Shown here: positions 7,268-16,010 of the stretch, in pieces
How positions within the stretch are numbered: position 1 is the stretch's first letter
Layout: each line of letters starts with the position of its first letter
Source: Rhodopseudomonas palustris
Lineage (GTDB): Bacteria; Pseudomonadota; Alphaproteobacteria; Rhizobiales; Xanthobacteraceae
DNA: 64,000 nucleotides
Assembly (NCBI RefSeq): GCF_007005445.1
Contig: NZ_CP041387.1
Coordinates: 4,541,501-4,605,500 of the forward strand
Direction of reading: 5' to 3'
The notes under the pieces: model-generated
Databases searched by the model: none
Told to the model about the DNA's origin: nothing
What the model saw: only the letters and a program-made list of their open reading frames with translations
Made by a program: the position numbers and the translations under genes

Positions 7268-9229
7268 ATGAGACCTGTCTATCGCAGCGATATCGATGGC
7301 CTGCGCGCGATCGCGGTGCTGCTGGTGGTCGGGTTCCACGCCTTTCCGGCGGCGGTCACCGGCGGCTTCATCGGCGTCGACGTGTTCTTCGTGATCTCGG
7401 GCTTCCTGATCACCTCGATCGTCTGCCAGGCACTGGACCGCGGCGACTTCAGCTTCGCAACTTTCTATGCCCGCCGCATCAACCGGATCTTTCCGGCGCT
7501 GGCATTGGTGCTGGCGGCCTGCGCGATCGGCGGCTGGTTTCTGCTGTTTCCGGTCGACTATCGCGATGCCGGCAAGGCGATCGGGTTCGGCGCCGCGTTC
7601 CTGGCCAACATCGCGCTGCTGCACGATTCCGGCTACTTCGACACCTCCTCCGAGCTGAACCCGCTGCTGCATCTGTGGTCGCTCGGCGTCGAGGAGCAGT
7701 TCTACCTGCTATGGCCGCCGGTGATCATCCTGGCATGGCGCTGGAAGAACGGCGCGGTGGTGGTTGCGGTCGCGATCCTGCTGGCATCGTTCGCGACCAA
7801 TCTGCTGCTGACGCCGACGCAACCGTCCGCCGCGTTCTATCTGCCGGTGACACGATTCTGGGAGCTGATGACCGGCTGCCTGCTGGCGATCGTTGCGGCC
7901 GATCCTGCGCGGCGCGGAAATGCTCCGCTGCGCACGATGTTCGCGCGGCACGCCACCACGCTGCGCAACGTCGGCGCCGTCGCCGGCATCGCGCTGATCG
8001 CAGCCGGTGCGGCGCTGATCGATCGCAGCCGTGCGTTCCCGGGCTGGTGGGCGGTGCTGCCGGTGCTCGGCGCCGCGCTGCTGATCGCCGCCGGACCCGG
8101 CACCTGGACGGCGCGTCGGCTGCTCGGCAACCGGGCGATGGTCTATGTCGGGCTGATCAGCTACCCGCTGTATCTGTGGCACTGGCCGGTGCTGGCCGCG
8201 ATCCGGATCGCTCGGCTCGGCGAGGAACCGCCGCCGCTGATGAAGCTGATCGCGGTGCTGGTGGCATTCGCACTGGCCGATCTCACCTATCGGTTCGTCG
8301 AACCGAAGATTCGCTATCGGCCGACCCGCGCCAAGACCGCCGCTGCCTTTGCCGGCGTCGCCGTGGTCGGCCTGATCGGCGCCGGCATTTTCGTCGCCGG
8401 CGGCGTGCCGTCGCGGTTCAGCGCCGGCGTGCAGATCGTCACCCGCGATCACCAGGCCGAGGCGATGCCGGCGTTTCGGCTCGGGAGCTGCTTCCTTGGC
8501 TCCGGGTCGAGCTTCGCGCGCGAGTGCAACGACGCCCCATCGCCCGGTGTCCCGCGGGTCGCGCTGTGGGGCGATTCGCACGGGGCGCATCTGTATCCCG
8601 GCTTGCGCGCCGTGCAGCAAAGCGATGGCGGCTTCAGCCTTTCGCAATACACCACCGCGGGCTGCCCACCGATCTTCGGTTACGTCAGCACGCAGACGCC
8701 GGGCTGCACGGCCGCCAACGACAATGCGCGCGAACGCCTGAAGGCGCTGAAACCGGACACCGTCGTCCTGGTGGCCCGGCAGTGGCACGATTACGACGGT
8801 CCCGACCGTGATCCCGCGGCGATCGACACCATGATCAAGGCAACCCTCGCCGAACTGCGCAGCATTGGCATCCGACGTATCGTGGTAGTCGGCAAGTTTC
8901 CGAGCTGGCGAACGCCGCCGAAGCGCATTCTCGCTCAGGCCTACCGCGCCGAGGCCGCCGGCCTGATCACCGCGGCCGAGATTCCCACACGAGACGGCGC
9001 GCCGCGATTGGACCGCTCGGAAGCGGACGCCAACGAGCGGTTGCGCGGGTTCTTCACCGAGCAAGGCGTCGAGTTCATTTCCCCGACACCGGTCTATTGC
9101 AACGATCGGGGCTGTCTGCTCGCCGTGCCCGGCGACGGCACGCCGGTGACGTTCGATGGTAGCCATCTCACCATCGCGTCGTCGCAGTTTTTCGTGAGGA
9201 AAGTGGCGAAGGAGCTCCTCGGCCGCTGA
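7268..9229 (+). CDS. OafA/YrhL-type acyltransferase with SGNH domain
   Basis: A 653-residue integral membrane O-acyltransferase. The N-terminal acyltransferase-3 domain spans about residues 5-390 with about ten membrane helices and starts with IDGLRAIAVLLVVGFH (H24 being the conserved catalytic histidine), GGFIGVDVFFVISGFL and LWSLGVEEQFYLLWP. After a linker, a periplasmic SGNH esterase-like domain begins near VALWGDSHGAHLYPG (about 435) and ends with FDGSHLTIASSQFF, the Asp/His block. Fused AT3-SGNH proteins transfer acetyl groups to lipopolysaccharide O-antigen, peptidoglycan or exopolysaccharide; the target here is unknown. No glycan cluster adjoins it. It converges on the TetR gene with a 4-bp gap. 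Confidence 0.9.
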   Translation: MRPVYRSDIDGLRAIAVLLVVGFHAFPAAVTGGFIGVDVFFVISGFLITSIVCQALDRGDFSFATFYARRINRIFPALALVLAACAIGGWFLLFPVDYRDAGKAIGFGAAFLANIALLHDSGYFDTSSELNPLLHLWSLGVEEQFYLLWPPVIILAWRWKNGAVVVAVAILLASFATNLLLTPTQPSAAFYLPVTRFWELMTGCLLAIVAADPARRGNAPLRTMFARHATTLRNVGAVAGIALIAAGAALIDRSRAFPGWWAVLPVLGAALLIAAGPGTWTARRLLGNRAMVYVGLISYPLYLWHWPVLAAIRIARLGEEPPPLMKLIAVLVAFALADLTYRFVEPKIRYRPTRAKTAAAFAGVAVVGLIGAGIFVAGGVPSRFSAGVQIVTRDHQAEAMPAFRLGSCFLGSGSSFARECNDAPSPGVPRVALWGDSHGAHLYPGLRAVQQSDGGFSLSQYTTAGCPPIFGYVSTQTPGCTAANDNARERLKALKPDTVVLVARQWHDYDGPDRDPAAIDTMIKATLAELRSIGIRRIVVVGKFPSWRTPPKRILAQAYRAEAAGLITAAEIPTRDGAPRLDRSEADANERLRGFFTEQGVEFISPTPVYCNDRGCLLAVPGDGTPVTFDGSHLTIASSQFFVRKVAKELLGR

Positions 9230-9233
9230 TCGG

Positions 9234-9830
9234 TCAGGCCGGCAGAACCGCCGCACAGGCGCGGCCGGCGACATCGGCCGCGGACGGATCGCGCGTCACC
9301 AGCGCCATCACGATCGCGCCGTCGATAACCAGGCCGAGGGTATGGGCGACCTCGGTCGGATGCTCGATGCCGGCTTCGGCGCACAGCGCGGTGAGACGAT
9401 CGAGTACGATGGTCTTGTGGGCGATCGCCAGATTGCGCATCCGGTCGTCGTTCTTGTCGGACTCGCCGACCGCGTTGATGAACGGGCAGCCGTAGAAGTC
9501 GCCGCGGGTGAACCAATCCTTCAGCGCCGGACCGATCCGTCCCAGCCGCTCGCGCGCGGTGCCGCCCGGGCCGTCGATCGATTCCAGAAACCAGCTCCGC
9601 CAGCTCTGGCCTTCGCGCTCCAGCACGGCTTCGACCAGACCGTCCTTGGAGCCGAACAGCTTGTACAGCGTGGTCTTGGCGGTACCGGCCTGTTCGATGA
9701 TGGCATCGACGCCGACCGAGTTGATGCCGTAGCGGCAGAACAGGTTGCGGGCGCTGTCGATCAGCCGGTCGCGCGGCGACAGCTTCGCCTCGGCGGGATG
9801 TTCGATCACGAGGTTCGCAGCGTCTGCCAT
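9234..9830 (-). CDS. TetR family transcriptional repressor
   Basis: A 198-residue repressor. The N-terminal helix-turn-helix (about 20-65) reads RDRLIDSARNLFCRYGINSVGVDAII in two parts followed by EQAGTAKTTLYKLFGSKDGLVEAVLER, the TetR signature. The ligand domain (about 75-198) contains DWFTRGDFYGCPFINAVGES, a motif of the TetR subgroup that regulates oxidoreductase and OsmC genes. ATG 9830 follows the usual length; a second ATG 12 bases upstream is possible. It is divergent from the OsmC operon, and two 16-bp inverted repeats lie between them, so it most likely represses that operon and itself. Confidence 0.88.
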   Translation of the reverse strand: MADAANLVIEHPAEAKLSPRDRLIDSARNLFCRYGINSVGVDAIIEQAGTAKTTLYKLFGSKDGLVEAVLEREGQSWRSWFLESIDGPGGTARERLGRIGPALKDWFTRGDFYGCPFINAVGESDKNDDRMRNLAIAHKTIVLDRLTALCAEAGIEHPTEVAHTLGLVIDGAIVMALVTRDPSAADVAGRACAAVLPA

Positions 9831-9873
9831 GCTTCGGCACATACCGCGGCGTTCGGAAATCCGCAATCGAGGA

Positions 9874-9889
9874 AACCGAATGGTCTGTT
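9874..9889. promoter_or_regulatory. Candidate TetR operator 1
   Basis: AACCGA-ATGG-TCTGTT is a 6-4-6 inverted repeat with one mismatch. It shares the right arm (TCTGT) and spacing with the second site at 10043-10058 and lies just upstream of the TetR start codon. Binding by the adjacent TetR is inferred. Confidence 0.45.
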
Positions 9890-10042
9890 CACAGCCTCGG
9901 GTTTGCCGCCGAAGGAGGCAAATGCCGCGCGACATGATCGCATCTGCGCCACGCCTAAGAAACTAGCACTCGGCGCGCGAGGCGCCGATGTTGAATCTGC
10001 TCGGCTTTTTGCAATGCAGAACTCTGGCACACTTCGTGCTGA

Positions 10043-10058
10043 TACAGAACGGTCTGTA
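10043..10058. promoter_or_regulatory. Candidate TetR operator 2
   Basis: TACAGA-ACGG-TCTGTA is a perfect 6-4-6 inverted repeat 42 bp upstream of the OsmC start codon. Its form resembles the TAGACCRGTCTA-type operators known for related TetR repressors. Position and symmetry suggest it blocks the operon promoter. Confidence 0.6.
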
Positions 10059-10100
10059 GCCAAAAGCGCTGCCGACCGAATGGCAGCCAGAGGAGATCCC

Positions 10101-10673
10101 ATGACAAAAGCCGCCACCGCCGTGACCGCCTGCCTGACCCCCGACAGCCCGACCGCACTGACCGGCTGCCTCGCGCCGATCGACAAGGCCGGCCTCGACG
10201 ATCTGATCGCCAAGGGCAAGGCTGACCCGACGGTGATCAAGACGCTGAAGTGCAAGACCGTCGCCGAGGGCCGCTTCCGCCACCTCAACTTCATCCGCAC
10301 GCTGCCGCCCTACATCGTCGACGAGCCGCCGGGCCTGCTCGGCGATGACACCGCCCCGAACCCGTCCGAGGCCTCGCTCGCCGCGCTCGGCTCCTGCCTC
10401 GCCGTCGGCATCCACGCCAACGCGGTGGCCCGCGGCATCACCGTCTACAAGCTCGAGATCGAGCTCGAAGGCGACCTCAACATCACCGGCGTCTGGGGCA
10501 CCGGCGACCTGTCGGAGAAGCCGGTCGGCTTCACCGACGTGCGCGCCAAGGTGAGCTTCGAAGCCGACCGGCCGCGTGAAGAGCTGGAAGCGTTGGTCGC
10601 GCATGCGCGGCTGTGGTCGCCGGTGGCCAACACCTTCTCCCGCCCGGTCAATCTCGACGTCGCGATGGCCTGA
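10101..10673 (+). CDS. OsmC/Ohr family protein
   Basis: A 190-residue protein with AGGAG 5 bases before ATG 10101. It has the OsmC fold pattern: a substrate-entry segment, then PNPSEASLAALGSCLAVGIHANAVARGI (about residues 92-119, written in two motifs: NPSEASLAALGSC and HANAVARGI), with the conserved Cys of the second active site, then LEIELEGDLN and RPREELEALVAHARLWSPVAN. The family reduces organic peroxides or handles other thiol chemistry; an N-terminal Cys equivalent to the Ohr peroxidatic residue is not clear here, so the activity is open. It is the first gene of an operon with acyl-CoA dehydrogenase-like, rhodanese and ABC importer genes. Confidence 0.8.
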   Translation: MTKAATAVTACLTPDSPTALTGCLAPIDKAGLDDLIAKGKADPTVIKTLKCKTVAEGRFRHLNFIRTLPPYIVDEPPGLLGDDTAPNPSEASLAALGSCLAVGIHANAVARGITVYKLEIELEGDLNITGVWGTGDLSEKPVGFTDVRAKVSFEADRPREELEALVAHARLWSPVANTFSRPVNLDVAMA

Positions 10674-10707
10674 CCGACCAGCCCCTTCAGAACGGACGAG
10701 AACAACG

Positions 10708-11838
10708 ATGTTGGATGTCCAGTCAGTGAGCAAAGGCGACGGCACGGTGCTTCCCGGCGCCGAAGTCGTCGAGGCGGTCCGTGCGCTGGCGGCGCGTGAA
10801 CTGCCTTCGCTGGTCAATACGATCGATGTCGACGGCCACTATCCGGAAGCTCAGATGCGGGCCTTCGGGCGCCTCGGCGCCTACGCGCACCATCTGCCGG
10901 GGATGAGCCCGAACGTCGATCTGATGACCGCGATCAACGCGATGGCGGCGGCCGGCGAGCACTGCCTGTCGACGTCGTTCTGCATGTGGTGCCAGGACGC
11001 GCTGGGTTGGTACATCTATGCGTCCGACAATCAGCATCTGCGGACCAGCGTCGGCCCGCAGATCGCAACCGGTGCGGCGCTCGGCGGCACCGCGCTGTCG
11101 AACCCGATGAAGTCGCTGTTCGGAATCGAGCCGATGCGGCTGAAAGGCCGCCGCGGCGACGGCGGCTACGTCGTCAAGGGCCTGTTGCCCTACGTCTCCA
11201 ATCTCGGCGCCGATCATTACTTCGGCGCGATCTTCGAGGTCGAGGACGGCGGCAGCACCCGCAACGTGATGGCGGTGATTCCCTGCAACGCCGAAGGCGT
11301 GAACCTCGCCGACAACGCGAAGTTTACTGCGCTCGACGGCACCCGCACCTTCGCGGTGCAGATGCGCGACGTGGTCGTGCCCGACGCCTGGGTGCTGGCC
11401 GATCCGGTCGATCCGTTCATCAAGCGGATTCGCGCCGGCTTCATCCTGCTGCAGGCCGGCATGGCGTTCGGCCTGATCCGCGACTGCCTGCGGCTGATCG
11501 AGCAGACCAAGGGACCGCTCGGCCACGTCAACAAATATCTCGACGTGCAGCCCGAGCCGATCGCCGAACAGCTCGAAGCGATGGAGGTCGAGGTCGCCCG
11601 CCTCGCCGCCACGCCGTTCGAGGACGACCTCGGCTATTGGCGTGCGGTGATCGAGGCACGGCTCGCCGCCGGCGACGCCTCGGTCGCGGCGGCTCATGCG
11701 GCGATGCTGCATTGTGGCGCCCGCGGCTATGTGGCCGGCGCCACCGCACAGCGGCGGCTGCGCGAGGCTTACTTCGTCGCCATCGTCACCCCGGCCACCA
11801 AGCAGCTCCGCAAGATGCTCGCGGACATGGCGCATTAG
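10708..11838 (+). CDS. Acyl-CoA dehydrogenase-like flavoprotein
   Basis: A 376-residue protein with the acyl-CoA dehydrogenase layout: an N-terminal helical domain (about 15-110), a beta-barrel middle with GIEPMRLKGRRGDGGYVVKGLLPYV (split: GIEPMRLKGRRGDGG and YVVKGLLPYVSNLG) around residue 145, and a C-terminal four-helix bundle with AHAAMLHCGARGY. It is divergent: the usual catalytic Glu cannot be placed by eye. Relatives in sulfur operons (SfnC, DszC-like) are FMN-dependent monooxygenases or desulfurising enzymes. Its place beside rhodanese and a sulfonate-type importer supports a role in opening C-S compounds, but this is inference. It starts 34 bp after osmC. Confidence 0.75.
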   Translation: MLDVQSVSKGDGTVLPGAEVVEAVRALAARELPSLVNTIDVDGHYPEAQMRAFGRLGAYAHHLPGMSPNVDLMTAINAMAAAGEHCLSTSFCMWCQDALGWYIYASDNQHLRTSVGPQIATGAALGGTALSNPMKSLFGIEPMRLKGRRGDGGYVVKGLLPYVSNLGADHYFGAIFEVEDGGSTRNVMAVIPCNAEGVNLADNAKFTALDGTRTFAVQMRDVVVPDAWVLADPVDPFIKRIRAGFILLQAGMAFGLIRDCLRLIEQTKGPLGHVNKYLDVQPEPIAEQLEAMEVEVARLAATPFEDDLGYWRAVIEARLAAGDASVAAAHAAMLHCGARGYVAGATAQRRLREAYFVAIVTPATKQLRKMLADMAH

Positions 11839-11965
11839 CCGCAACGACGAACAACGCGGCCGCGATCCGTCGCGGTCGCCCTTCATAAGCTCGGCCCCAG
11901 GGAACCGCCCTGGGCGATACGCCGGACCAACCGTCTTGCAACAACAACGAGCACTGGAGCGACCC

Positions 11966-12847
11966 ATGACCGACAAAGTTCTCGTCACGCCTGCCGAACT
12001 CTCTGAGATGATCACCGCCGGCGGCACCGTGGTGATCGACACCCGCGATCCGGCCACCTACGCGGCCGGGCACATTCCCGGCGCCGTCAACATCCACGAC
12101 ATCTTCACCTATCTGGCCACCTCGACACCCGAAGGCGTCGCCGAGATGCGCGACAAGTTCGCGGCGATCTTCGGCGCCGCAGGCCTGTCCGGCGAAGAGA
12201 CCGCGGTGATCGCGGAGCAGTCGATGAACACCGGCTTCGGCCAGTCCTGCCGCGGCTACGTGCTGTTGAGCTATCTCGGCTATCCGAAGGTGAAGATCCT
12301 GCACGGCGGCACCAGCGCCTGGGTCGCCGCCGGGCTGCCGACCACCACAGAGGTGCCGGCGCCGATGCCGAAGACCTTCAAGGTCGATCCGGCGGCCGCA
12401 TCGATCCTGGTCGACCTCGAAGGCATGAAGGCGGCGGTCGGCGATTCCAGCAAGGTCAAGCTCGACACCCGCGACGTCGACGAATGGGTCGGCGAAAGCT
12501 CCTCGCCCTACGGCAAGGATTTCTGCCCGCGCAAAGGCCGCATCCCCGGCGCGGTGTGGATCGAGTGGTACCGCATGATGAAGCCGTCGCCGGCCGGTCC
12601 GATGTTCAAGTCGCCGAGCGAGATCCTCGCCGAATGCGCCACCGTCGGCATCACGCCGGATACGCCCGTGGTTCTGTACTGCTTCAAGGGCGCCCGCGCC
12701 TCCAACACGCTGGTGGCGCTGAAGGAAGCCGGCATCAAGGACGTCAGCCTGTATTTCGGCTCCTGGAACGAATGGTCGCGCGATCCGTCGCTGCCGATCG
12801 AACAGGGCCTGCCCTACGCGGCTCAGCCGCTGATGGCGGCGGAGTAA
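11966..12847 (+). CDS. Tandem rhodanese-domain sulfurtransferase
   Basis: A 293-residue protein with two rhodanese domains. Domain 1 (about 10-120) has VIDTRDPATYAAGHIPGAVN but no cysteine at the active loop (EQSMNTGFGQS). Domain 2 (about 145-285) has LDTRDVDEW, RIPGAVWIEWY and the catalytic loop YCFKGARAS, with Cys as the persulfide carrier. This N-inactive, C-active arrangement is that of thiosulfate or 3-mercaptopyruvate sulfurtransferases, which move a sulfane sulfur to a thiol or cyanide. GGAGC lies 10 bases before ATG 11966. The neighbours suggest it accepts sulfur released from a transported compound. Confidence 0.88.
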   Translation: MTDKVLVTPAELSEMITAGGTVVIDTRDPATYAAGHIPGAVNIHDIFTYLATSTPEGVAEMRDKFAAIFGAAGLSGEETAVIAEQSMNTGFGQSCRGYVLLSYLGYPKVKILHGGTSAWVAAGLPTTTEVPAPMPKTFKVDPAAASILVDLEGMKAAVGDSSKVKLDTRDVDEWVGESSSPYGKDFCPRKGRIPGAVWIEWYRMMKPSPAGPMFKSPSEILAECATVGITPDTPVVLYCFKGARASNTLVALKEAGIKDVSLYFGSWNEWSRDPSLPIEQGLPYAAQPLMAAE

Positions 12848-12926
12848 TCGAGCCCCGGCACCGGCCGCCATGGCTGGCCGGTGCCGTCCCTTCCCCATCA
12901 GCACGATATGAGGAGAAGCGGCCCGC

Positions 12927-13799
12927 ATGCCGGCATATCAGTCGAAGAAGTCGTGGCCCGGGGCGCACATCGCGATTCAGGGAATAAGCCACCGCTACCG
13001 CCGCTCCACCAGCAATGTGCTCAGCAGCATCGATCTGGAGATCAGGCCGTGCGAGCAGATCGCGCTGGTCGGCCGCTCCGGCTGCGGCAAGTCGACCCTG
13101 CTGCACATCATCTCCGGCCTGACCAAACCGACCTCCGGCGAGATCCGGATCGACGGCGCGCTGGTCGAAGGCCCGTCGCCGAACTGGATCGTGATGTTCC
13201 AGCAGCCGAATCTGTATCCATGGATGAGCGTGGCGCAGAACGTCGGACTCGGCATGAAATTCGCCGGTCGTCCGAAAAAAGAGATCGCCGCGCGGGTCGA
13301 CGAATTGCTGCACCTGGTCGAACTCGACGGCTATGCGGGCCGTAACGCGCAGGAGCTGTCGGGCGGTCAGCAACAGCGCGTCGCGCTGGCGCGATCGCTC
13401 GCCGTCAACCCCGACGTACTGTTGCTCGACGAGCCGTTCTCCGCGCTCGACGCCGTCACGCGCCGCGCGTTGCAGCGCGACGTTCGCCGCATCGCCGAAG
13501 ACATGAAAATCACGCTGGTGATCGTCACCCACGACATCCCCGAAGCGGTGGCGATGGCCGATCGCGCCGTGGTGATGGCGTCCGATCCCGGCCGGATCGC
13601 CGAAACCGTCGCGATCGAATTCGACCGCCGCGACAGCGATCCGGAGCGCCGCGCCGCCGGCGTGCATACCGCGCAGGCCAGACTGCAAGCCGCGTTCGAA
13701 CGCGCCACCGGGCGTCCGCTGCACGGCGGCGTCAGCACGACCGCTTCCGAACCGTCTCGCCCCGAACCGCTCAAGATCGTCGCCGCCGGCGCCCGCTAA
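12927..13799 (+). CDS. ABC importer ATPase (SsuB/TauB/NrtD type)
   Basis: A 290-residue ATP-binding subunit. Visible motifs are Walker A GRSGCGKST (49-57), the Q-loop MFQQPNLYPWMSV, signature LSGGQQQRVALA, Walker B VLLLDEPFSALD and the switch histidine in VIVTHDIPEA. The NLYPWMSV form of the Q-loop region is typical of nitrate/sulfonate/taurine importers. AGGAG precedes ATG 12927. A 30-residue tail follows the canonical domain. It sits on the inner membrane face with the permease encoded two genes downstream. Confidence 0.92.
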   Translation: MPAYQSKKSWPGAHIAIQGISHRYRRSTSNVLSSIDLEIRPCEQIALVGRSGCGKSTLLHIISGLTKPTSGEIRIDGALVEGPSPNWIVMFQQPNLYPWMSVAQNVGLGMKFAGRPKKEIAARVDELLHLVELDGYAGRNAQELSGGQQQRVALARSLAVNPDVLLLDEPFSALDAVTRRALQRDVRRIAEDMKITLVIVTHDIPEAVAMADRAVVMASDPGRIAETVAIEFDRRDSDPERRAAGVHTAQARLQAAFERATGRPLHGGVSTTASEPSRPEPLKIVAAGAR

Positions 13800-13812
13800 C
13801 AGGAGAGCTCTT

Positions 13813-15051
13813 ATGTGCATCAATTGCGGAGATGACGTCGTCCACCCGGAAGACGATCGCTTCAGGATCACCCGGCGGCAGACGCTGGATATGCTCGCGG
13901 CCGGCGGCCTTGCCGCGCTCGGCACCATGCTGGGCGGCTTCGGCCAGGCCGCGCGCGCGGCCGACGACGAGGTGGTGCGGATCGGCTACCTGCCGATCAC
14001 CGACGCCACCGCGCTCTTGGTCGCGCACGGCATGGGTTACTTCAAGGACGAAGGGCTGGAAGCCGAGCGCCCGACCCTGATCCGCGGCTGGTCGCCGCTG
14101 GTCGAGAGTTTTGCGGCCGGCAAGTTCAACCTGGTGCACCTGCTCAAACCGATCCCGGTGTGGATGCGCTACAACAACAACTTCCCGGTCAAGATCATGG
14201 CCTGGGCGCACACCAACGGTTCGGGCCTGGTGGTCGGCGGCGAAACCGGAATCCAGTCGTTCAAGGATCTCGGAGGCAGGCAGGTCGCGGTGCCGTTCTG
14301 GTACTCGATGCACAACATCGTGCTGCAATACGCGCTGCGCAAATCCGGCATCAAGCCGGTGATCAAGGGCCAGGGCGAACAGCTTGCTCCCGACGAATGC
14401 AATCTGCAGGTGATGGCGCCGCCCGACATGCCGCCGGCGCTCGCCGCCAAGAAGATCGACGCCTACATCGTCGCCGAACCGTTCAATGCGCTCGGCGAGA
14501 CCAAGGCCGGCGGCCGGATGCTCCGCTTCACCGGCGACATCTGGAAGAACCATCCCTGCTGCGTGCTGTGCATGAACGAGGAGGTGACGACGAAGAAGCC
14601 GGAGTGGACCCAGAAGGTGTTGAACGCGCTGGTTCGCGCCGAGATCTACGCCAGCGCCAACAAGAAGGAGGTCGCCAGGCTGCTTTCGAAGGACGGCGAG
14701 GGCTATCTGCCGCTGCCGGCCGCGGTGATCGAACGGGCGATGACCTACTACGACGACAAAGCCTATGCCGAGACCGGCGCCATCACCCATCCGGATTGGA
14801 AGATCGGCAGGATCGACTTCCAGCCATGGCCGTATCCGTCCGCCACCAAGCTGATCGTGGAGGCAATGAACGACACCGTCGTCTCCGGCGACACCACGTT
14901 CCTGAAGAAGCTCGATCCGGATTTCGTCGCCAAGGATCTGGTGAACTACGACTTCGTCAAACAGGCGATGATGAAGTATCCGGACTGGAAGTCCTCGCCG
15001 AGCGTCGATCCGGCCGATCCGTTCACCCGTACCGAGGTGCTGGCGCTGTGA
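13813..15051 (+). CDS. Tat-exported ABC substrate-binding protein (NMT1/SsuA-like)
   Basis: A 412-residue binding protein. The twin-arginine signal is RRQTLDML (21-28) followed by a hydrophobic stretch and a cleavage site near ARA-A (about 49). The mature part starts VVRIGYLPITDATALLVAHG and continues with GLEAERPTLIRGW and AYIVAEPFNA, the NMT1/nitrate-sulfonate family pattern. Unusually, the N-terminus before the Tat motif reads MCINCGDD, a CxxC pair. Tat export implies folding, perhaps with a cofactor, in the cytoplasm. The ligand is unknown; candidates are sulfonates or other organosulfur compounds, judged by operon context only. AGGAG precedes ATG 13813. Confidence 0.88.
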   Translation: MCINCGDDVVHPEDDRFRITRRQTLDMLAAGGLAALGTMLGGFGQAARAADDEVVRIGYLPITDATALLVAHGMGYFKDEGLEAERPTLIRGWSPLVESFAAGKFNLVHLLKPIPVWMRYNNNFPVKIMAWAHTNGSGLVVGGETGIQSFKDLGGRQVAVPFWYSMHNIVLQYALRKSGIKPVIKGQGEQLAPDECNLQVMAPPDMPPALAAKKIDAYIVAEPFNALGETKAGGRMLRFTGDIWKNHPCCVLCMNEEVTTKKPEWTQKVLNALVRAEIYASANKKEVARLLSKDGEGYLPLPAAVIERAMTYYDDKAYAETGAITHPDWKIGRIDFQPWPYPSATKLIVEAMNDTVVSGDTTFLKKLDPDFVAKDLVNYDFVKQAMMKYPDWKSSPSVDPADPFTRTEVLAL

Positions 15052-15884
15052 GTCTCGACCTCACCCTCGACGACGCCCCGGCAGTCGCGACTTCGCGGCG
15101 GACGAGCGGACGCCTCGCCGGTCCGGCACGCAGCTTCGGCTATGTGCTGCTCGGCATCGCCACGCTGCTCGCGGTGTGGTGGATCGGCGGCGCGATCGTC
15201 GCGGCCAATCCACGGACCGCCAGCTTCGCCGATTTCGCGCCGCTGCCCACCTTCGAACGGCTGTGGTCGATGCTGGTCTCCGGCGAGGCGGCCAAGATGG
15301 CGCTGCCGAGCCTGGCGCGGATCGGCGGCGGGCTCGCCTGGGCAATCGTGCTCGGCGTGCCGCTGGGAATCCTGGTCGGCCGGTTCAAGGGCATGCGCCA
15401 GGCCAGTTCGGTGCCGTTCCAGTTCCTGCGGATGATCTCGCCGCTGGCTTGGATGCCGATCGCCGTGATGGCGTTTTCGAGCTGGAACGGCGCGATCGTG
15501 TTCCTGATCGGCGTCGCGGCGATCTGGCCGATCCTGTTCTCGACCGCGCACGGCTTCCGGCGGATCGATCCCGCCTGGTTCAAGGTCGCGCGCAATCTCG
15601 GCGCCCGGCCCTGGCACATGCTGTTCACCATCATCGTGCCGGCAATCATGCAGGATTCGCTGGCCGGCATCCGCCTCGCCGTCGGCGTCGCCTGGATCGT
15701 GCTGGTGCCGGCCGAATTCCTCGGCGTCACCTCCGGGCTCGGCTACGCCATCAACGACGCCCGCGACACGCTCGAATACGACCGGCTCGCCGCCACCGTG
15801 GTGATCATCGGCCTGATCGGCTTCACCCTCGACTTCCTGTGCGAACGCGCCGTCCGGCGGGCGAGCTGGGCGCGAGAGGAGTGA
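15048..15884 (+). CDS. ABC importer permease (SsuC/TauC type)
   Basis: A 278-residue membrane protein with about six helices (first near 28-50). The binding-protein-dependent transport signature lies in RNLGARPWHMLFTIIVPAI followed by MQDSLAGIRLAVGVAW. GTG 15048 overlaps the stop of the binding-protein gene (GTGA), so the two are translationally coupled. With the ATPase and Tat-exported receptor it forms a complete importer. A strong hairpin terminator follows at 15952, closing the six-gene operon. Confidence 0.9.
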   Translation: MSLDLTLDDAPAVATSRRTSGRLAGPARSFGYVLLGIATLLAVWWIGGAIVAANPRTASFADFAPLPTFERLWSMLVSGEAAKMALPSLARIGGGLAWAIVLGVPLGILVGRFKGMRQASSVPFQFLRMISPLAWMPIAVMAFSSWNGAIVFLIGVAAIWPILFSTAHGFRRIDPAWFKVARNLGARPWHMLFTIIVPAIMQDSLAGIRLAVGVAWIVLVPAEFLGVTSGLGYAINDARDTLEYDRLAATVVIIGLIGFTLDFLCERAVRRASWAREE

Positions 15885-15951
15885 TCGGGAACGGTCGTGC
15901 GGCATCCCGCACGGCCACCAGTTGTCGCCGGGTCCCTGCGCCGGCGATGCA

Positions 15952-15995
15952 GCGGGCTCCGCGCGGCGTCATCCCGTGCGGGGCCCGCTTTCATT
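15952..15995. terminator. Terminator between ABC operon and AlgJ-like gene
   Basis: GCGGGCTCCGC (15952-15962) pairs with GCGGGGCCCGC (15978-15988), one G-T wobble, followed by TTTCATTT. It lies between convergent genes and ends the ABC operon. Confidence 0.65.
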
Positions 15996-16010
15996 TCGGC
16001 AAGATCAAAC

